From Rhizobium sophoriradicis (lineage in GTDB: Bacteria > Pseudomonadota > Alphaproteobacteria > Rhizobiales > Rhizobiaceae), in NCBI RefSeq assembly GCF_003939025.1, contig NZ_RQIH01000007.1:124001-188000 (forward strand): 64,000 bases of DNA. The letters are read 5' to 3'. Each line of letters begins with the position of its first letter. Position 1 is the first letter of the stretch. The notes under the pieces are model-generated. The model was given only the letters and a program-made list of their open reading frames with translations. It did not search any database and was not told the DNA's origin. Positions 1 to 11,476 of this stretch are shown piece by piece. The translations under genes were made by a program, and so were the position numbers.

Positions 1-1567
<1,567 letters not shown>

Positions 1568-3010
1568 TCACATGCCTTTCGAGACGAGGCTTGAATAGAG
1601 GGCAGCGTAGCGTTCGGCGCTCTTCTCCCAGGAGACATCCGATTTCATGCCCTGCTTTTGCAATTGGGTCCAGAGTTTTCGGTCCGCGTAAAAGTGCATT
1701 GCACGGCGGATTGCCTGCAGCATGCCCGTTTCCGTCACGGGTGAGAATTGTATGCCGGTTGCCACTTTCGCTGCAAGCGCGGCGTGATTGGCATCGATCA
1801 CCGTGTCATTCAACCCGCCTGTGCGGGCGACGATCGGCACGCAGCCATAGCGCAGAGCGTAAAGCTGGGTCAGGCCGCACGGCTCGAAGCGCGAGGGAAT
1901 GATGATCGCGTCACAGCCGGCCTGCATCAGATGCGACATCGGCTCGTTATAGCCGATCGAGACGCCGATGCGGCCGGGATGACGGCTGGCGGATGCGAGC
2001 AGCGCGCCTTCCAGCGCGGCTTCACCGGAACCGAGCACGACGAGCTTGCCGCCCATGCCGACGATTTCGTCGGCGACATTGGCGACGATATCCATGCCCT
2101 TCTGCCAGGTGAGACGGCTGATGACGCAGAAGATCGGGGCATCGTCATTGTCGAGATGGAAGAACTCGGCGATCGAGCGGCGGTTCTCGTCGCGGTTCTT
2201 CAGCGTCGTCGGGCCGTAATGGGTGTGGACGACGGGATCGGTTGCCGGGTTCCAGATATCGGTATCGATGCCGTTGACGATGCCGTGCAGATCGTCGATG
2301 CGGGTGGCGATGACGCCTTCGAGTCCCATGCCGAATTCCGGCGTCAGGATCTCATCGGCATAGGTGGGGCTGACAGTGGTGATCGCATGCGCGGTTTGCA
2401 GGCCGCCCTTCAGAAAGCCGGTCGTGCCGTAATATTCGACGCCGTCGATGGCAAAGGCATGATCGGGCAGGCGCAGGCCGGGAAAGATCTCGGAGCCGAA
2501 CTGGCCCTGGAAGGCGATGTTGTGGATCGTCAGCACGCTCGGCAGTTCCGGCGTCGGATAATAGCGCATGTAGACGGATGTCAGCGCCGCTTGCCAATCG
2601 TGCGAATGGACCAGATCCGGCCGCCAGCCGGGCAGCAGACCGGCGGCGATCTCGGAGGCGGCGAGCGACAGGGCGGCGAAACGGCGCCAATTGTCCGGAT
2701 AGTCCTTGCCGAGCGGATCGAGATAGGGGCCGCCCGGCCTGTCGTAATAGGCCGGGGCATGGAGGACGAGCAGATCGAGGCCCTCGTGCTGGACCTCGAG
2801 CACGGTCGCCTTTTCTCCGAGCAGGTCAGCGAATTCGAGCCTGACGACAGGGTCGCGAATGACCTTCATGACGGCGGGATAGCCGGGCAGGAGAGTCTTG
2901 GTTTCGACCCCGAAGGCGTTCAGGGCAATCGGCAGGGCGCCTGACACATCGGCCAGGCCCCCTGTCTTGATCAAAGGGAAGACTTCGGACGAAACCGAAA
3001 GAACTTTCAT
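1568..3010 (-). CDS. glgA: Glycogen synthase (ADP-glucose type)
   Basis: Transfers glucose from ADP-glucose to the non-reducing end of alpha-1,4-glucan. The 480 residues match the usual bacterial GlgA length. The N-terminal K-x-G-G loop is present (Lys15 in IKTGGLADV), and the C-terminal GT5/GT-B nucleotide-binding region contains PSRFEPCGL and RTGGLNDTV near 373-405. It lies 3 bp after glgC and 6 bp before pgm, so translation is probably coupled. No unusual residues were seen. Confidence 0.97.
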   Translation of the reverse strand: MKVLSVSSEVFPLIKTGGLADVSGALPIALNAFGVETKTLLPGYPAVMKVIRDPVVRLEFADLLGEKATVLEVQHEGLDLLVLHAPAYYDRPGGPYLDPLGKDYPDNWRRFAALSLAASEIAAGLLPGWRPDLVHSHDWQAALTSVYMRYYPTPELPSVLTIHNIAFQGQFGSEIFPGLRLPDHAFAIDGVEYYGTTGFLKGGLQTAHAITTVSPTYADEILTPEFGMGLEGVIATRIDDLHGIVNGIDTDIWNPATDPVVHTHYGPTTLKNRDENRRSIAEFFHLDNDDAPIFCVISRLTWQKGMDIVANVADEIVGMGGKLVVLGSGEAALEGALLASASRHPGRIGVSIGYNEPMSHLMQAGCDAIIIPSRFEPCGLTQLYALRYGCVPIVARTGGLNDTVIDANHAALAAKVATGIQFSPVTETGMLQAIRRAMHFYADRKLWTQLQKQGMKSDVSWEKSAERYAALYSSLVSKGM

Positions 3011-3013
3011 ACG

Positions 3014-4276
3014 TCAGATATCCAGCTTGTCGATCATCGGTTGCGTGATCAGGCAAATGCCGCTTTCCGTCCGCCGGAAGCGTTTGGCGTCGAGTTCGGC
3101 ATCCTCGCCGACAACAAGACCTTCCGGAATGACGACGCCGTGGTCGATCACCACATTCTTGAGCTGCGCGCGGCGTCCGATCTTCACATTCGGCAGGATG
3201 ACCGCCCCTTCCAGCTTGGAGAAGGAGTTGGCCCTGACACCGGTGAAGAGCAAGCTCTTGTTGAGGCTGGCGCCGGAGATGATGCAGTCGCCCGACACGA
3301 CGGAAGACGTGGCCGAGCCGCGGCGATCCTCGTCGTCATGGACGAATTTTGCCGGCGGGGTGATCTCGGCATAGGTCCAGATCGGCCAGGACTTGTCGTA
3401 GATATCGAGCTCCGGCACGATCGCCGTCAGGTCGATATTGGCCTGCCAATAGGCATCGATCGTGCCGACGTCGCGCCAATAGGGTTCATGCTCGAAATCG
3501 GAGCGGACGCAGGACTTGGCGAAGCGGTGAGCGACCGCCTTCCCGTGCTGGACAATATAGGGGATGATGTCCTTACCGAAATCGCGGCTCGAATTCGGGT
3601 CGGCGGCGTCGCGGCGCAGCGCATCGAGCAGGAACTTGGTGTGGAAGACATAGATGCCCATCGAGGCGAGAGCGAAATCCGGCTTGTCGGGAATGGGCGG
3701 CGGATCGGCCGGCTTCTCGACGAAGGCGATGATCTCGTCCTTTTCGTTGACATGCATGACGCCGAAGCCCACCGCTTCCATGCGCGGCACTTCCAGGCAG
3801 CCGATGGTGACGTCGGCGCCGGAATCGACGTGCTGCTGCAGCATCCACTCATAGTCCATCTTGTAGACGTGGTCGCCCGCCAGAATGACCATGTATTCGA
3901 CACCGTAATCCTCGATGATGTCGATGTTCTGATAGACGGCGTCGGCGGTGCCTTCATACCATTGCGTTTCCGAAACGCGCTGGCTGGCCGGCAGGATGTC
4001 GAAACTCTCATTGCGCTCCGGGCGGAAGAAGTTCCAGCCGCGTTGCATATGGCGGATCAGCGAATGCGCCTTATATTGCGTCGCGACGCCGATGCGGCGG
4101 ATGCCTGAATTCAGGGCATTAGACAGGGCGAAATCGATGATGCGGGCCTTGCCGCCGAAATAGACGGCGGGCTTGGCACGCCGGTCGGTGAGTTCCTTGA
4201 GACGGCTCCCCCTGCCGCCCGCCAGAACATAGGCCATTGCATCGCGGGCAAGTGGCTGAATACGCTTTTCTACCAT
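3014..4276 (-). CDS. glgC: Glucose-1-phosphate adenylyltransferase
   Basis: Makes ADP-glucose from ATP and glucose-1-phosphate, the committed step of bacterial glycogen synthesis. The 420 residues begin with the nucleotidyltransferase loop [12 protein letters not shown] near residue 18 and the following [16 protein letters not shown] stretch. The C-terminal part has the left-handed beta-helix character of the family ([15 protein letters not shown]). It sits 18 bp downstream of glgB and directly upstream of glgA. Allosteric control by sugar phosphates is known for the family but cannot be judged here. Confidence 0.97.
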   Translation of the reverse strand: MVEKRIQPLARDAMAYVLAGGRGSRLKELTDRRAKPAVYFGGKARIIDFALSNALNSGIRRIGVATQYKAHSLIRHMQRGWNFFRPERNESFDILPASQRVSETQWYEGTADAVYQNIDIIEDYGVEYMVILAGDHVYKMDYEWMLQQHVDSGADVTIGCLEVPRMEAVGFGVMHVNEKDEIIAFVEKPADPPPIPDKPDFALASMGIYVFHTKFLLDALRRDAADPNSSRDFGKDIIPYIVQHGKAVAHRFAKSCVRSDFEHEPYWRDVGTIDAYWQANIDLTAIVPELDIYDKSWPIWTYAEITPPAKFVHDDEDRRGSATSSVVSGDCIISGASLNKSLLFTGVRANSFSKLEGAVILPNVKIGRRAQLKNVVIDHGVVIPEGLVVGEDAELDAKRFRRTESGICLITQPMIDKLDI

Positions 4277-4294
4277 TTTCTCCTCCCACCAGTC

Positions 4295-6502
4295 TTAATT
4301 TTCAGGTTCAAGCATGATCGTTGCCAAAGGCGGCAGCGTAATCGAGCAGGTGATGTTGCCGCCGGCATCGACGGCCTGCACGCGCCCGCCATTGCCCTTG
4401 CCGCTGCCGCCGTAGATATCGGCATCGGTATTCAGAATCTCCCGCCAGCGGCCCGCCAGGGGCAGGCGGATGGAATAATTCTCGCGATAGACGGGCGTGA
4501 AGTTGGTTATGACGGCGACCGGCTTCTGGCCCGGCGCCTTGCGCAACCAGGCGAAGACGGAATTCTCGCGGTCGTCGGCGACCAGCCATTCGAAGCCGTC
4601 GCCCTCGCAGTCACGCTCATGCAGCGCCGGCTTGCTGCGGTAGGTGAAATTCAGATCACGCACCAGACGGCGCATGCCTTCATGCATACGGTATTGCAAC
4701 AGGTTCCAGTCGAGCGACTTCGCCTCGCTCCATTCGCTCCACTGGGCGAATTCCTGCCCCATGAACAACAGCTTTTTGCCGGGATAGCCCCACATATAGG
4801 CGTAATAAGCGCGCAGATTGGCGAATTTCTGCCAATCGTCACCCGGCATCTTGGCAATCAGCGAGCCTTTTCCATGGACGACCTCGTCATGCGATAGCGG
4901 CAGGACGAAATTTTCCGAATAGGCATAGAGCAGGCCGAAGGTGAGCTCGTTGTGATGGTGCCGGCGGTGTACCGGATCGCGTTTCATGTAGCTCAGCGTG
5001 TCGTGCATGAAGCCCATGTTCCACTTGAAGCCGAAGCCGAGGCCGCCTTCGTGGACGGGCTGCGAGACCTTCGGCCATGAGGTCGATTCCTCGGCGATGG
5101 TCATGACATTGGGATGCTGGCCATAGATGCGGATATTGAGGTCCTGCAGAAAGCGGACAGCTTCGAGGTTCTCGTTGCCGCCATATTCGTTCGGGATCCA
5201 TTCGCCGTGTTTGCGGGAATAATCGAGATAGAGCATCGACGCGACGGCATCGACGCGCAGGCCGTCGAGATGGAACTTCTCGGCCCAATAGAGGGCGTTG
5301 TTGACGAGATAGGAAACGACCTCGGTGCGGCCGAAATTATAGATTGCCGTGTTCCAGTCGGGATGGAAGCCCTTGCGCGGGTCTTCGTGCTCGTAGAGCG
5401 CCGTGCCGTCGAACCAGCCGAGGCCATGCTCGTCGGTCGGGAAATGCGCCGGCACCCAGTCGAGGATGACGCCGATGCCGACCTTGTGGCAGCCGTTGAC
5501 GAAACGGGCAAAACCCTCCGGCTCGCCGAAGCGGGCGGTCGGTGCGTAGAGGCCGGTCGTCTGGTAGCCCCAGGAGGGATCGTAGGGATGCTCGGTGATC
5601 GGCAGGAATTCGATATGGGTGAAGCCCATGTCGACGCAATAGGGAATGAGGCTCGAGGCGAGCTCGTCCCAGGAAAGCATGGTGCCGTCCTGCCGGCGCT
5701 GCCAGGAGGCGGCATGCACTTCATAGATCGAGATCGGCTGGCGGCGCTTGTCGGTCTCGCGCCAATGCTTCAGATGGGCCTCGTCCTCCCAAACCTGCTC
5801 CAGTTCGGCGGCGGCGACCGAGGCGGTCTTCGGCCTCAGCTCGCTACGCCGGGCGAACGGATCGGCTTTCAGCGGCAGCAAGACGCCGTCATGGCCGCGG
5901 ATCTCGAATTTGTAGGCGACGCCGATCGGCACATCAGGGGCAAAGATCTCCCAGATGCCGCTGTCGGCGCGCAGCCGCATGACGTGCTGGCGACCGTCCC
6001 AATTGTTGAAATCGCCAACGACCGAGACGCGCTGCGCATTCGGGGCCCAGACGGCGAAGTGTATGCCTTGGGCGCCGTCGTGGCGAATGAGGTGGGCGCC
6101 CATCTTGTCGAACAGACGCAGGTGCGAGCCTTCGCGGGCGAAATAATCGTCCATCGGCCCGAGCACCGGCCCGAAGCTGTAGGGGTCGGTGACGGCCCAT
6201 TCGGCATCGCCGCGCCGGGCGCGGTAGCGCACCGGCTGCAGCCTGGTCAATGAGACCGGGCCGGCGAAGAAGCCGTCAGCATGCAGCTGCTTCAGTTCGC
6301 CGATGACGCCGCCGTCGAGCGTCATGGCGGTCACGTCTTCGGCGCCCGGGATGAAGCAGCGGGCGACCAAGGCGTCGCCGGCCTGGTGCACGCCTAGAAC
6401 GGCAAAGGGATTGGAATGCGAGCCGGCCAGGATCGCCTTGATTTCATCTGCCGAAATTTCCCAGGAAAGCTTTACTTCAGGGAGTGTTTTCGGCGTTTTC
6501 AT
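4295..6502 (-). CDS. glgB: 1,4-alpha-glucan branching enzyme
   Basis: Forms alpha-1,6 branches in glycogen. The 735 residues carry an N-terminal early-set/CBM48 region (FAVLGVHQ and later FAVWAPNAQRVSVVGDFN) and then a GH13 barrel. The catalytic positions are visible as RVDAVAS (Asp near 415), IAEEST (Glu near 470) and LSHDE (Asp near 538). Its start overlaps the glgP stop by 4 bp (ATGA), which implies translational coupling. Length and domain order are normal for GlgB. Confidence 0.97.
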   Translation of the reverse strand: MKTPKTLPEVKLSWEISADEIKAILAGSHSNPFAVLGVHQAGDALVARCFIPGAEDVTAMTLDGGVIGELKQLHADGFFAGPVSLTRLQPVRYRARRGDAEWAVTDPYSFGPVLGPMDDYFAREGSHLRLFDKMGAHLIRHDGAQGIHFAVWAPNAQRVSVVGDFNNWDGRQHVMRLRADSGIWEIFAPDVPIGVAYKFEIRGHDGVLLPLKADPFARRSELRPKTASVAAAELEQVWEDEAHLKHWRETDKRRQPISIYEVHAASWQRRQDGTMLSWDELASSLIPYCVDMGFTHIEFLPITEHPYDPSWGYQTTGLYAPTARFGEPEGFARFVNGCHKVGIGVILDWVPAHFPTDEHGLGWFDGTALYEHEDPRKGFHPDWNTAIYNFGRTEVVSYLVNNALYWAEKFHLDGLRVDAVASMLYLDYSRKHGEWIPNEYGGNENLEAVRFLQDLNIRIYGQHPNVMTIAEESTSWPKVSQPVHEGGLGFGFKWNMGFMHDTLSYMKRDPVHRRHHHNELTFGLLYAYSENFVLPLSHDEVVHGKGSLIAKMPGDDWQKFANLRAYYAYMWGYPGKKLLFMGQEFAQWSEWSEAKSLDWNLLQYRMHEGMRRLVRDLNFTYRSKPALHERDCEGDGFEWLVADDRENSVFAWLRKAPGQKPVAVITNFTPVYRENYSIRLPLAGRWREILNTDADIYGGSGKGNGGRVQAVDAGGNITCSITLPPLATIMLEPEN

Positions 6503-8961
6503 CCAGCTCTCCAGATTTCGTCTGCATATTGCCTGATCGTGCGGTCGGAAGAGAACCAGCCCATCCGCGCCGTATTGTTGATCGTCTTGGTGTACCAGGC
6601 GGACTGATTGATCCAGATCTGGTCGACGTCGCGCTGAGCCTGGGCATAGGCGTCGAAATCGGCGGCGACCATGAACCAGTCGTGCGAATAGATGCCGTCG
6701 ATCAGCGCCGCGTAGCGGTTGCGGTCGTCGGGCGAGAAGACGCCGGAGCCGATGGCGGCAAGCGCCTGCGAAAGTTCGCGAGAGCCCTCGATGATGGCGC
6801 GGGGATTGTGGCCGTCGCTGCGGACCTTGGCGACCTCGTCGGCCCTGAGGCCGAAGATGACGATGTTGTCTTCGCCGACATTGTCGCGCATCTCGACATT
6901 GGCGCCGTCGAGCGTGCCGATCGTCAGCGCCCCGTTGAGGCCGAACTTCATGTTGCCGGTGCCGGATGCCTCCATGCCGGCGGTCGAGATCTGCTCGGAG
7001 AGATCGGCGGCCGGAACCATGACCTCGGCGAGCGAGACGTTGTAGTTCGGCACGAAGACGACCTTAAGTAGGCCGCGCACCGATGGATCGTTGTTGATGG
7101 TGCGGGCGACGTCGTTGATCAGCTTGATGATGAGCTTGGCGTTGTAGTAGCTTGGCGCCGCCTTGCCGGCGAAGAGTTTGACGCGCGGCACCCAGTCCAT
7201 TTCAGGATGCGAGCGGATCTGGTCATAGAGCGCGACGGCTTCGATGATGTTCAGAAGTTGGCGCTTATATTCGTGGATGCGCTTGATCTGGATGTCGAAC
7301 ATGGCCGACGGATCGAGCTTTACGCCCATGCGGCTGGCGACGAGATTGGAGAGCGCCACCTTGTTGGCCCGCTTTATCGCTGCGAACTTCTGCTGAAAGC
7401 CCGGATCGGAAGCATGCGCCTCGAGCGGGCGCAGCTTTTCGGCATCATCGAGGAACTCGTCGCCGATTGCCTCGCGGATCAGGCCGGTGAGGCCGGGATT
7501 GCACTGCTGCAGCCAGCGGCGCGGCGTGATGCCGTTGGTCTTGTTGTTGATGCGGTCGGGATAGAGCTTGTGCAGGTCGGCAAAGACCGTGACCTTCATC
7601 AGATCGGTGTGCAGCGCCGAGACGCCGTTGATAGAATGGGAGCCGATGAATGCGAGATTGCCCATGCGCACGCGCCGTTCGCCGCTTTCCTCGATCAGCG
7701 AGATCGAGCGGATTTCGCTGTCGGAAAAGTTCTTGGTCTTGCGCACATCAAGCAGGATCTTGGCGTTGATCGCATAAACGATTTGCATATGGCGCGGCAG
7801 CAGGCGCTCGAACAGCGGCACCGGCCAGCTTTCCAGCGCTTCGGGCAGAAGCGTGTGATTGGTATAGGAGAAAGTGTGGCGGGTGATCTCCCAGGCCTGT
7901 TCGAAATCCATGCCGTGCACGTCGCAGAGCAGACGCACGAGTTCGGCGACGGAGACGGCCGGATGGGTGTCGTTCAGCTGGATTGCCACCTTATCCGGCA
8001 GCGAGGTGAAATCATCATATTGCTGCAGGTGGCGGCGCAGGATGTCTTGCAGCGAAGCGGAGGAGAAGAAAAATTCCTGACGCAGGCGCAATTCCTGACC
8101 GGCTGGCGTCGCGTCGGCCGGATAGAGAACCCGGGTCAGGCTTTCGGCCTTGTTGCTTTCGCGCAGCGCGCCGATGTGGTCGCCGGCGTTGAAGGCATCG
8201 AGCAGGATCGGATCGATCGGCTGCGCCGACCACAGGCGCAGCGTGTTGACGCGTTTGCCGCGCCAGCCGACCGCCGGCGTGTCGAAGGCTGCGGCGATAA
8301 CGCGCTCGGCCGGCTTCCAGACGTAGCGCGGCTGGTCGTCATGGGTGGTGATGAATTCGACGGAACCGCCAAAGCCGATTTCATAAGAGCTCTCGCGGCG
8401 CTCGAACTCCCACGGGTTGCCGTGGGCAAGCCAGTTTTCAGGCAGTTCTACCTGCCAACCATCGGCCAGCTGCTGGCGAAAGAGGCCATGGACATAGCGG
8501 ATACCGTAGCCATAGGCCGGGACGTTGACCGTCGCCATGCTCTCCATGAAACAGGCGGCGAGACGCCCGAGGCCGCCATTGCCGAGAGCGGCATCCGGCT
8601 CGAGGCCGGCAATGACATTGACATCGACGCCGAGCGAGGCGAGCGCATCGCGCACCTCTTCCATCAGGCCGAGGTTCGAGATGGCATCGCGCATCAGGCG
8701 GCCGATCAGGAATTCGAGAGATAGATAATAAACGCGCTTGGCGCCCGTCGCATAGACCTCGCGGGTGGAGGCCATCCACTTGTCGATGATGCGGTCGCGC
8801 ACCACCAGGATCGTCGCCGTGAGCCAGTCATGCGGCTTTGCCACCTTGGCGTCCTTGCCGATGCGGTAGGTCAGACGTTCGATGATTTCTTCAGCGAGAA
8901 TTTCCGGCCTTGAACTGCGGGGAGCGGGAGAAGGGATAACCGGCTTGGAAACGGTATTCAT
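6499..8961 (-). CDS. glgP: Glycogen/starch/alpha-glucan phosphorylase
   Basis: Phosphorolyses alpha-1,4-glucan to glucose-1-phosphate. It has 820 residues, the normal size for GT35. The pyridoxal-phosphate site GTGNMKFGLNG is present with its Lys near 671, and the conserved GNGGLGRLAACF loop lies near 130. It is the first gene of the operon, so one transcript carries both degradation (glgP) and synthesis (glgB, glgC, glgA). That arrangement is known in Rhizobium and Agrobacterium. Confidence 0.97.
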   Translation of the reverse strand: MNTVSKPVIPSPAPRSSRPEILAEEIIERLTYRIGKDAKVAKPHDWLTATILVVRDRIIDKWMASTREVYATGAKRVYYLSLEFLIGRLMRDAISNLGLMEEVRDALASLGVDVNVIAGLEPDAALGNGGLGRLAACFMESMATVNVPAYGYGIRYVHGLFRQQLADGWQVELPENWLAHGNPWEFERRESSYEIGFGGSVEFITTHDDQPRYVWKPAERVIAAAFDTPAVGWRGKRVNTLRLWSAQPIDPILLDAFNAGDHIGALRESNKAESLTRVLYPADATPAGQELRLRQEFFFSSASLQDILRRHLQQYDDFTSLPDKVAIQLNDTHPAVSVAELVRLLCDVHGMDFEQAWEITRHTFSYTNHTLLPEALESWPVPLFERLLPRHMQIVYAINAKILLDVRKTKNFSDSEIRSISLIEESGERRVRMGNLAFIGSHSINGVSALHTDLMKVTVFADLHKLYPDRINNKTNGITPRRWLQQCNPGLTGLIREAIGDEFLDDAEKLRPLEAHASDPGFQQKFAAIKRANKVALSNLVASRMGVKLDPSAMFDIQIKRIHEYKRQLLNIIEAVALYDQIRSHPEMDWVPRVKLFAGKAAPSYYNAKLIIKLINDVARTINNDPSVRGLLKVVFVPNYNVSLAEVMVPAADLSEQISTAGMEASGTGNMKFGLNGALTIGTLDGANVEMRDNVGEDNIVIFGLRADEVAKVRSDGHNPRAIIEGSRELSQALAAIGSGVFSPDDRNRYAALIDGIYSHDWFMVAADFDAYAQAQRDVDQIWINQSAWYTKTINNTARMGWFSSDRTIRQYADEIWRAG

Positions 8962-9171
8962 GGTCTGATCTCGCCAATTTTAATTTGGTTTCAGGGTGTT
9001 ATGCCTGATTTAATCGATTTGTCGCTTGCGCTGGCCACAGTTTATGCATCGTTAGGAAGCACTTGCAACAAAGGATTTGGGCAAACGAAAAATTTGCGAA
9101 ACCTTCAAATTCACGGGTTTGAGGCAATTGATTTCAAACTCTTTTCCCGACCAGATGGATGGGATAGCGAT
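8962..9171 (-). promoter_or_regulatory. Upstream region of the glycogen operon
   Basis: A non-coding stretch, AT-richer than its surroundings, between glgP and the terminator of the gene on its far side. It includes a small hairpin (gcaaa, loop, tttgc) near 9078-9094. The operon promoter must lie here, but I could not choose a convincing -35/-10 pair. The short ORFs crossing it have no homology that I recognise. Confidence 0.4.
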
Positions 9172-9213
9172 AACGAAAAGCCGCTCCGGTTTGTTCCGGC
9201 GCGGCTTTTCGTT
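9172..9213 (-). terminator. Rho-independent terminator after the TadG-like gene
   Basis: A perfect 13-bp inverted repeat (aacgaaaagccgc and its complement), with a further ccgg/ccgg pairing in the loop, lies 20 bp past the stop of the minus-strand gene ending at 9234. The descending arm reads gcggcttttcgtt. It separates that gene from the glycogen operon. Confidence 0.75.
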
Positions 9214-9233
9214 GGTTGTTATTGAGCGTTCGA

Positions 9234-10478
9234 TCAGTTCGTCAGACGTGTCAGCTGCGAAGAGGCCTTCGCTCCGATCGCTTTGAACGCAGCGAGAAGG
9301 TCCTCCATTTTTTCCGCCTGGAAATAGTGGGAGTCATCGGAGGCGCAATAATGCAGCAACGCCTGTCCGCCGGCGGGTGCCATGAAGGCGATCGTATAGA
9401 TCTCGATGCCCTTGGACTTGGCGGTGTCGCATGTCGCCTTGGTCAGCGTGTCATATGAACGGCCGCCGCTGCTGTCGTTGTTATTGTCGCCATCCGTCAT
9501 GAAGACGATGTACTTCTTGGGTATCTGGCCGGTCTTCAGCTTGTGGGCGGAGTCTTCGGCGTCATTCCCTGCGGCATTCTTAGCGATCAACGACGTGTAA
9601 GCCGTGTTCATTGCACCGCTTGAATTCGTGCCGCCATTCGCCTGAAGTGCGTTGACATAGCTGGTTACACCGGTAATTCCCCAGGCGAGATTGCTCGGAG
9701 TGTATTGGTTGATATCATAGGACACGGCGCCGGTGCGGACGTATTGGGCGTTGGGATCGGCGCTGTTCAACTGGCTGAAGAGATTGCCCGCGGCGATCTT
9801 AAGCGCCTCTATCTTGGTGTAGTAATTTGTGCGGCTACCGGTGCATTTGTCATAAACCCACTTATTATTCTTGCTGTTGTAGTGGAGGTTGCAGTCGTAG
9901 GTGAACGTTTCCGTCGGATCGTCCTCATTGACTGTGGCAGTACTCTCTCCCATTGACCCCGATTTATCGAGTGCGAGGAACATGGAGATCGAGCCTTGGG
10001 TCTGTGAGTGGCCGCCGACCGTCGTGCCGGAGGTCGAGAGATGCTGCGTCTTGAAGCCGACCGCCTGCATCAGCGGATTGACCGACAGGTCGTAACTCGG
10101 GGAAACCGTCACCTGGTAGGATGTCGATTTGCCCGATGTGCTTGTCTGCACATTGACGCTCGTCCCGCCCTTGATATCGACGCCGCTTTGCAGATAATTC
10201 GCCATTTGCCCGGCGACGAAATTCCGCGCGTAGGCCTCGGCCTCAGAGGTCTGGATCTTGCCATTCGCCAGTGCGGTGGCGGTCGCAAGCGCCGCCGAAT
10301 CGGCGGCTTCCTGCAGTTGCTGTTTGGAGAGCAGCATATCGCCGACGTGGACCGCCATGCCGGCGGCACCGAGAAGAACCGGCGCCAAAATCGCCGTCAT
10401 GATACCGAAATTACCGCCTCGATCGCTGAACATGCGACGCAGGCAGGGATGCAAAAAGAAGGTGCTCATCATGTTCAC
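9234..10478 (-). CDS. TadG-like pilus assembly / vWA domain protein
   Basis: The 414-residue protein has the N-terminus of TadE/TadG-like pseudopilin proteins: a short charged leader, then a hydrophobic helix (GIMTAILAPVLLGAAGMAV) and the KQQLQEAADSAALA segment. A von Willebrand factor A domain follows, with MIDAS residues in ALDKSGSMGE (Asp near 171) and MTDGDNN near 328. Family knowledge suggests an inner-membrane anchored, periplasm-exposed protein linked to Flp/Tad pili or surface assembly. No other tad genes are in the window, so it is an orphan here. It has its own terminator and a 110-bp upstream gap. Confidence 0.8.
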   Translation of the reverse strand: MNMMSTFFLHPCLRRMFSDRGGNFGIMTAILAPVLLGAAGMAVHVGDMLLSKQQLQEAADSAALATATALANGKIQTSEAEAYARNFVAGQMANYLQSGVDIKGGTSVNVQTSTSGKSTSYQVTVSPSYDLSVNPLMQAVGFKTQHLSTSGTTVGGHSQTQGSISMFLALDKSGSMGESTATVNEDDPTETFTYDCNLHYNSKNNKWVYDKCTGSRTNYYTKIEALKIAAGNLFSQLNSADPNAQYVRTGAVSYDINQYTPSNLAWGITGVTSYVNALQANGGTNSSGAMNTAYTSLIAKNAAGNDAEDSAHKLKTGQIPKKYIVFMTDGDNNNDSSGGRSYDTLTKATCDTAKSKGIEIYTIAFMAPAGGQALLHYCASDDSHYFQAEKMEDLLAAFKAIGAKASSQLTRLTN

Positions 10479-10588
10479 CCAACTGGAAACCCTGTCAGGT
10501 GATTAACGCATGCTGGTTCTTTATGCCGTCCTTACGGCGTCAATAGAATTTTAACGAATCGGCGGTTTTTTCCAGTTTTGGGATTGGC

Positions 10589-11476
10589 TTATTTCAGCGG
10601 GATCACGTCGACCGCCTGGACGGCGCGCTGGCCGCCATAGCTTTTCAACACGCCGATAACGGGGACGACGTCGGAATAATCGCGGCCATAGGCGACGACG
10701 ATGTGGTCGGTGCCGGCTGATATGTCGTTGGTCGGGTCGAGCTCGATCCAGCCGATCGTCTCGCCGCACCAGATCCTGACCCAGGCATGCATGGCATCGG
10801 CCCCTTCCAGCCGTTCCTTGCCGGGCGGCGGAATGGTGCGCAGGAAACCGGAGACGTAACCGGCCGGAATGCCGAGACTTCGCAGCGCCAGGATCATGAC
10901 GTGGGTAAAATCCTGGCAGACGCCGCGCTTCAGCTTGAAAGCCTCGAGCGGCGTCGTGTCGACCGTCGTCGCGTCGGGATCGTAGGTGAAATCCTTGTTG
11001 ATGCGGGTGCAGAGCGCATGAGCGATCTGCATGGCCGTCAGATCGGGCTTGGCGCAGCTTCGCGCATAGTCGGCGATGTCGCGCGTTTGCGTCAGGCGAG
11101 GGCTTTCGCCGAGAAAGTGGTGCGGCGAATCCGGCGCCAGCGACCAGATGCCTGCTATCTCCTCTGGCAGATCGGCAAGCAGCGGTGAGAAATCGGCGGC
11201 GATCGGTTGGCTTTCGACCTGCACGCGGGCCTGCATGCGAATGTCGAGCGCCTCGTGCGGCGCGCGCAGCATGAAGGCGGTGGCGGGGTGCTGAAAGAAA
11301 TCGACGAAATGCGACTGCTCGTCCGGCGTCGGCGAAATCGTGATCGAGCCGGCGACCAAGCGCTGCCGGTTGGTCAGCGACAGCGGCATCAGGCGCATGA
11401 TGTGGCGAGCGCCGGAGGCCGGCACGTCGTAGCTGTAACCCATGCGGAGCGAGAGGTCGTAAAGCACTGCCGTCAC
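10589..11476 (-). CDS. Transglutaminase-like cysteine protease family protein
   Basis: A 295-residue protein with the bacterial transglutaminase-like N-terminal domain and a C-terminal transglutaminase core. The papain-like triad is intact: Cys187 in KRGVCQDFTH, His230 in MHAWVRIW and Asp247 in WIELDPTND. Such proteins are usually predicted peptidases rather than cross-linkers. Its start overlaps the stop of the ATP-grasp/alpha-E gene by 4 bp (ATGA), so the two are almost certainly co-translated. No signal peptide is visible, so a cytoplasmic location is inferred. Its substrate is unknown. Confidence 0.88.
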   Translation of the reverse strand: MTAVLYDLSLRMGYSYDVPASGARHIMRLMPLSLTNRQRLVAGSITISPTPDEQSHFVDFFQHPATAFMLRAPHEALDIRMQARVQVESQPIAADFSPLLADLPEEIAGIWSLAPDSPHHFLGESPRLTQTRDIADYARSCAKPDLTAMQIAHALCTRINKDFTYDPDATTVDTTPLEAFKLKRGVCQDFTHVMILALRSLGIPAGYVSGFLRTIPPPGKERLEGADAMHAWVRIWCGETIGWIELDPTNDISAGTDHIVVAYGRDYSDVVPVIGVLKSYGGQRAVQAVDVIPLK